Assembly (NCBI RefSeq): GCF_000331775.1 | Contig: NZ_CAPJ01000261.1 | Span: 1-5,187, forward strand | DNA from: Xanthomonas translucens pv. translucens DSM 18974 | GTDB taxonomy: Bacteria; Pseudomonadota; Gammaproteobacteria; Xanthomonadales; Xanthomonadaceae | DNA length: 5,187 nucleotides | Direction of reading: 5' to 3' | Shown: piece after piece, positions 5,111-5,187 of the stretch | Layout of the letters: every line of letters begins with the position of its first letter | Numbering within the stretch: position 1 is the stretch's first letter | Made by a program: the position numbers and the translations under genes | The notes under the pieces: model-generated | Told to the model about the DNA's origin: nothing | What the model saw: only the letters and a program-made list of their open reading frames with translations | Databases searched by the model: none

Positions 5111-5187
5111 CGCCCGCCGTCGCAGCGCCGAACGCATGGGCAGTGTCCGGCACGGCGGCCGGCCGGCCATGCGTGCTTACGGTTACC
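5111..5187. other. Right-edge sequence downstream of the deacetylase fragment
   Basis: These 77 bases contain GC-rich self-complementary sequence (GGCCGGCCGGCC near 5157-5168), which might act as a terminator. An ATG at 5169 opens a frame reading MRAYGY up to the edge, too short to call. Confidence 0.25.

Noticed and set aside
1..5187. tRNA or rRNA genes, CRISPR array, insertion sequence, integrase or toxin-antitoxin pair
   Set aside because: No cloverleaf, spaced repeats, transposase motifs or small paired genes were seen on either strand.

Overview
The window looks like chromosomal DNA from a GC-rich gammaproteobacterium of the Xanthomonadaceae (Xanthomonas or a near relative). This is an inference. 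It rests on the high GC content with codons strongly biased to G or C in the third position, on GC-rich hairpins without U-tracts at gene ends, and on the style of the SpoU methyltransferase and AGCS symporter sequences. No rRNA or other species marker is present.

Layout, left to right. (1) Minus strand, 1-393: the 5' part of a TrmH/SpoU-family RNA 2'-O-ribose methyltransferase gene that runs off the left edge. (2) 394-859: a divergent intergenic region. (3) Plus strand, 860-1948: a secreted 362-residue protein whose C-terminal half resembles the beta-sandwich of eqolisin (G1 glutamic) peptidases. It carries a 27-bp in-frame tandem duplication. (4) 1969-2007: a strong 18-bp hairpin between convergent genes. 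(5) Minus strand, 2033-2384: the decayed C-terminal end of an AGCS sodium:alanine/glycine symporter, with no 5' end, one frameshift and an expanded hexanucleotide run. (6) Minus strand, 2668-3507: an intact secreted papain-like (C1) cysteine peptidase with all four catalytic residues and a possible promoter and operator-like repeat upstream. (7) 3508-4079: a long region with no supportable gene. (8) Minus strand, 4080-4634: a GNAT N-acetyltransferase. (9) Plus strand, 4781-5110: the C-terminal part of a NodB-type polysaccharide deacetylase that has lost its N-terminal catalytic half. (10) 5111-5187: nothing supportable.

Together this reads as housekeeping-type genes (RNA methyltransferase, acetyltransferase) around an accessory, partly decayed stretch. 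The two intact accessory genes both encode exported, probably proteolytic enzymes of unrelated fold and chemistry, pointing towards each other across the remnant of a transporter gene. Secretion by a type II system and a role in degrading host or environmental protein would fit, but nothing in the window proves it. The most interesting item is the eqolisin-like protein.
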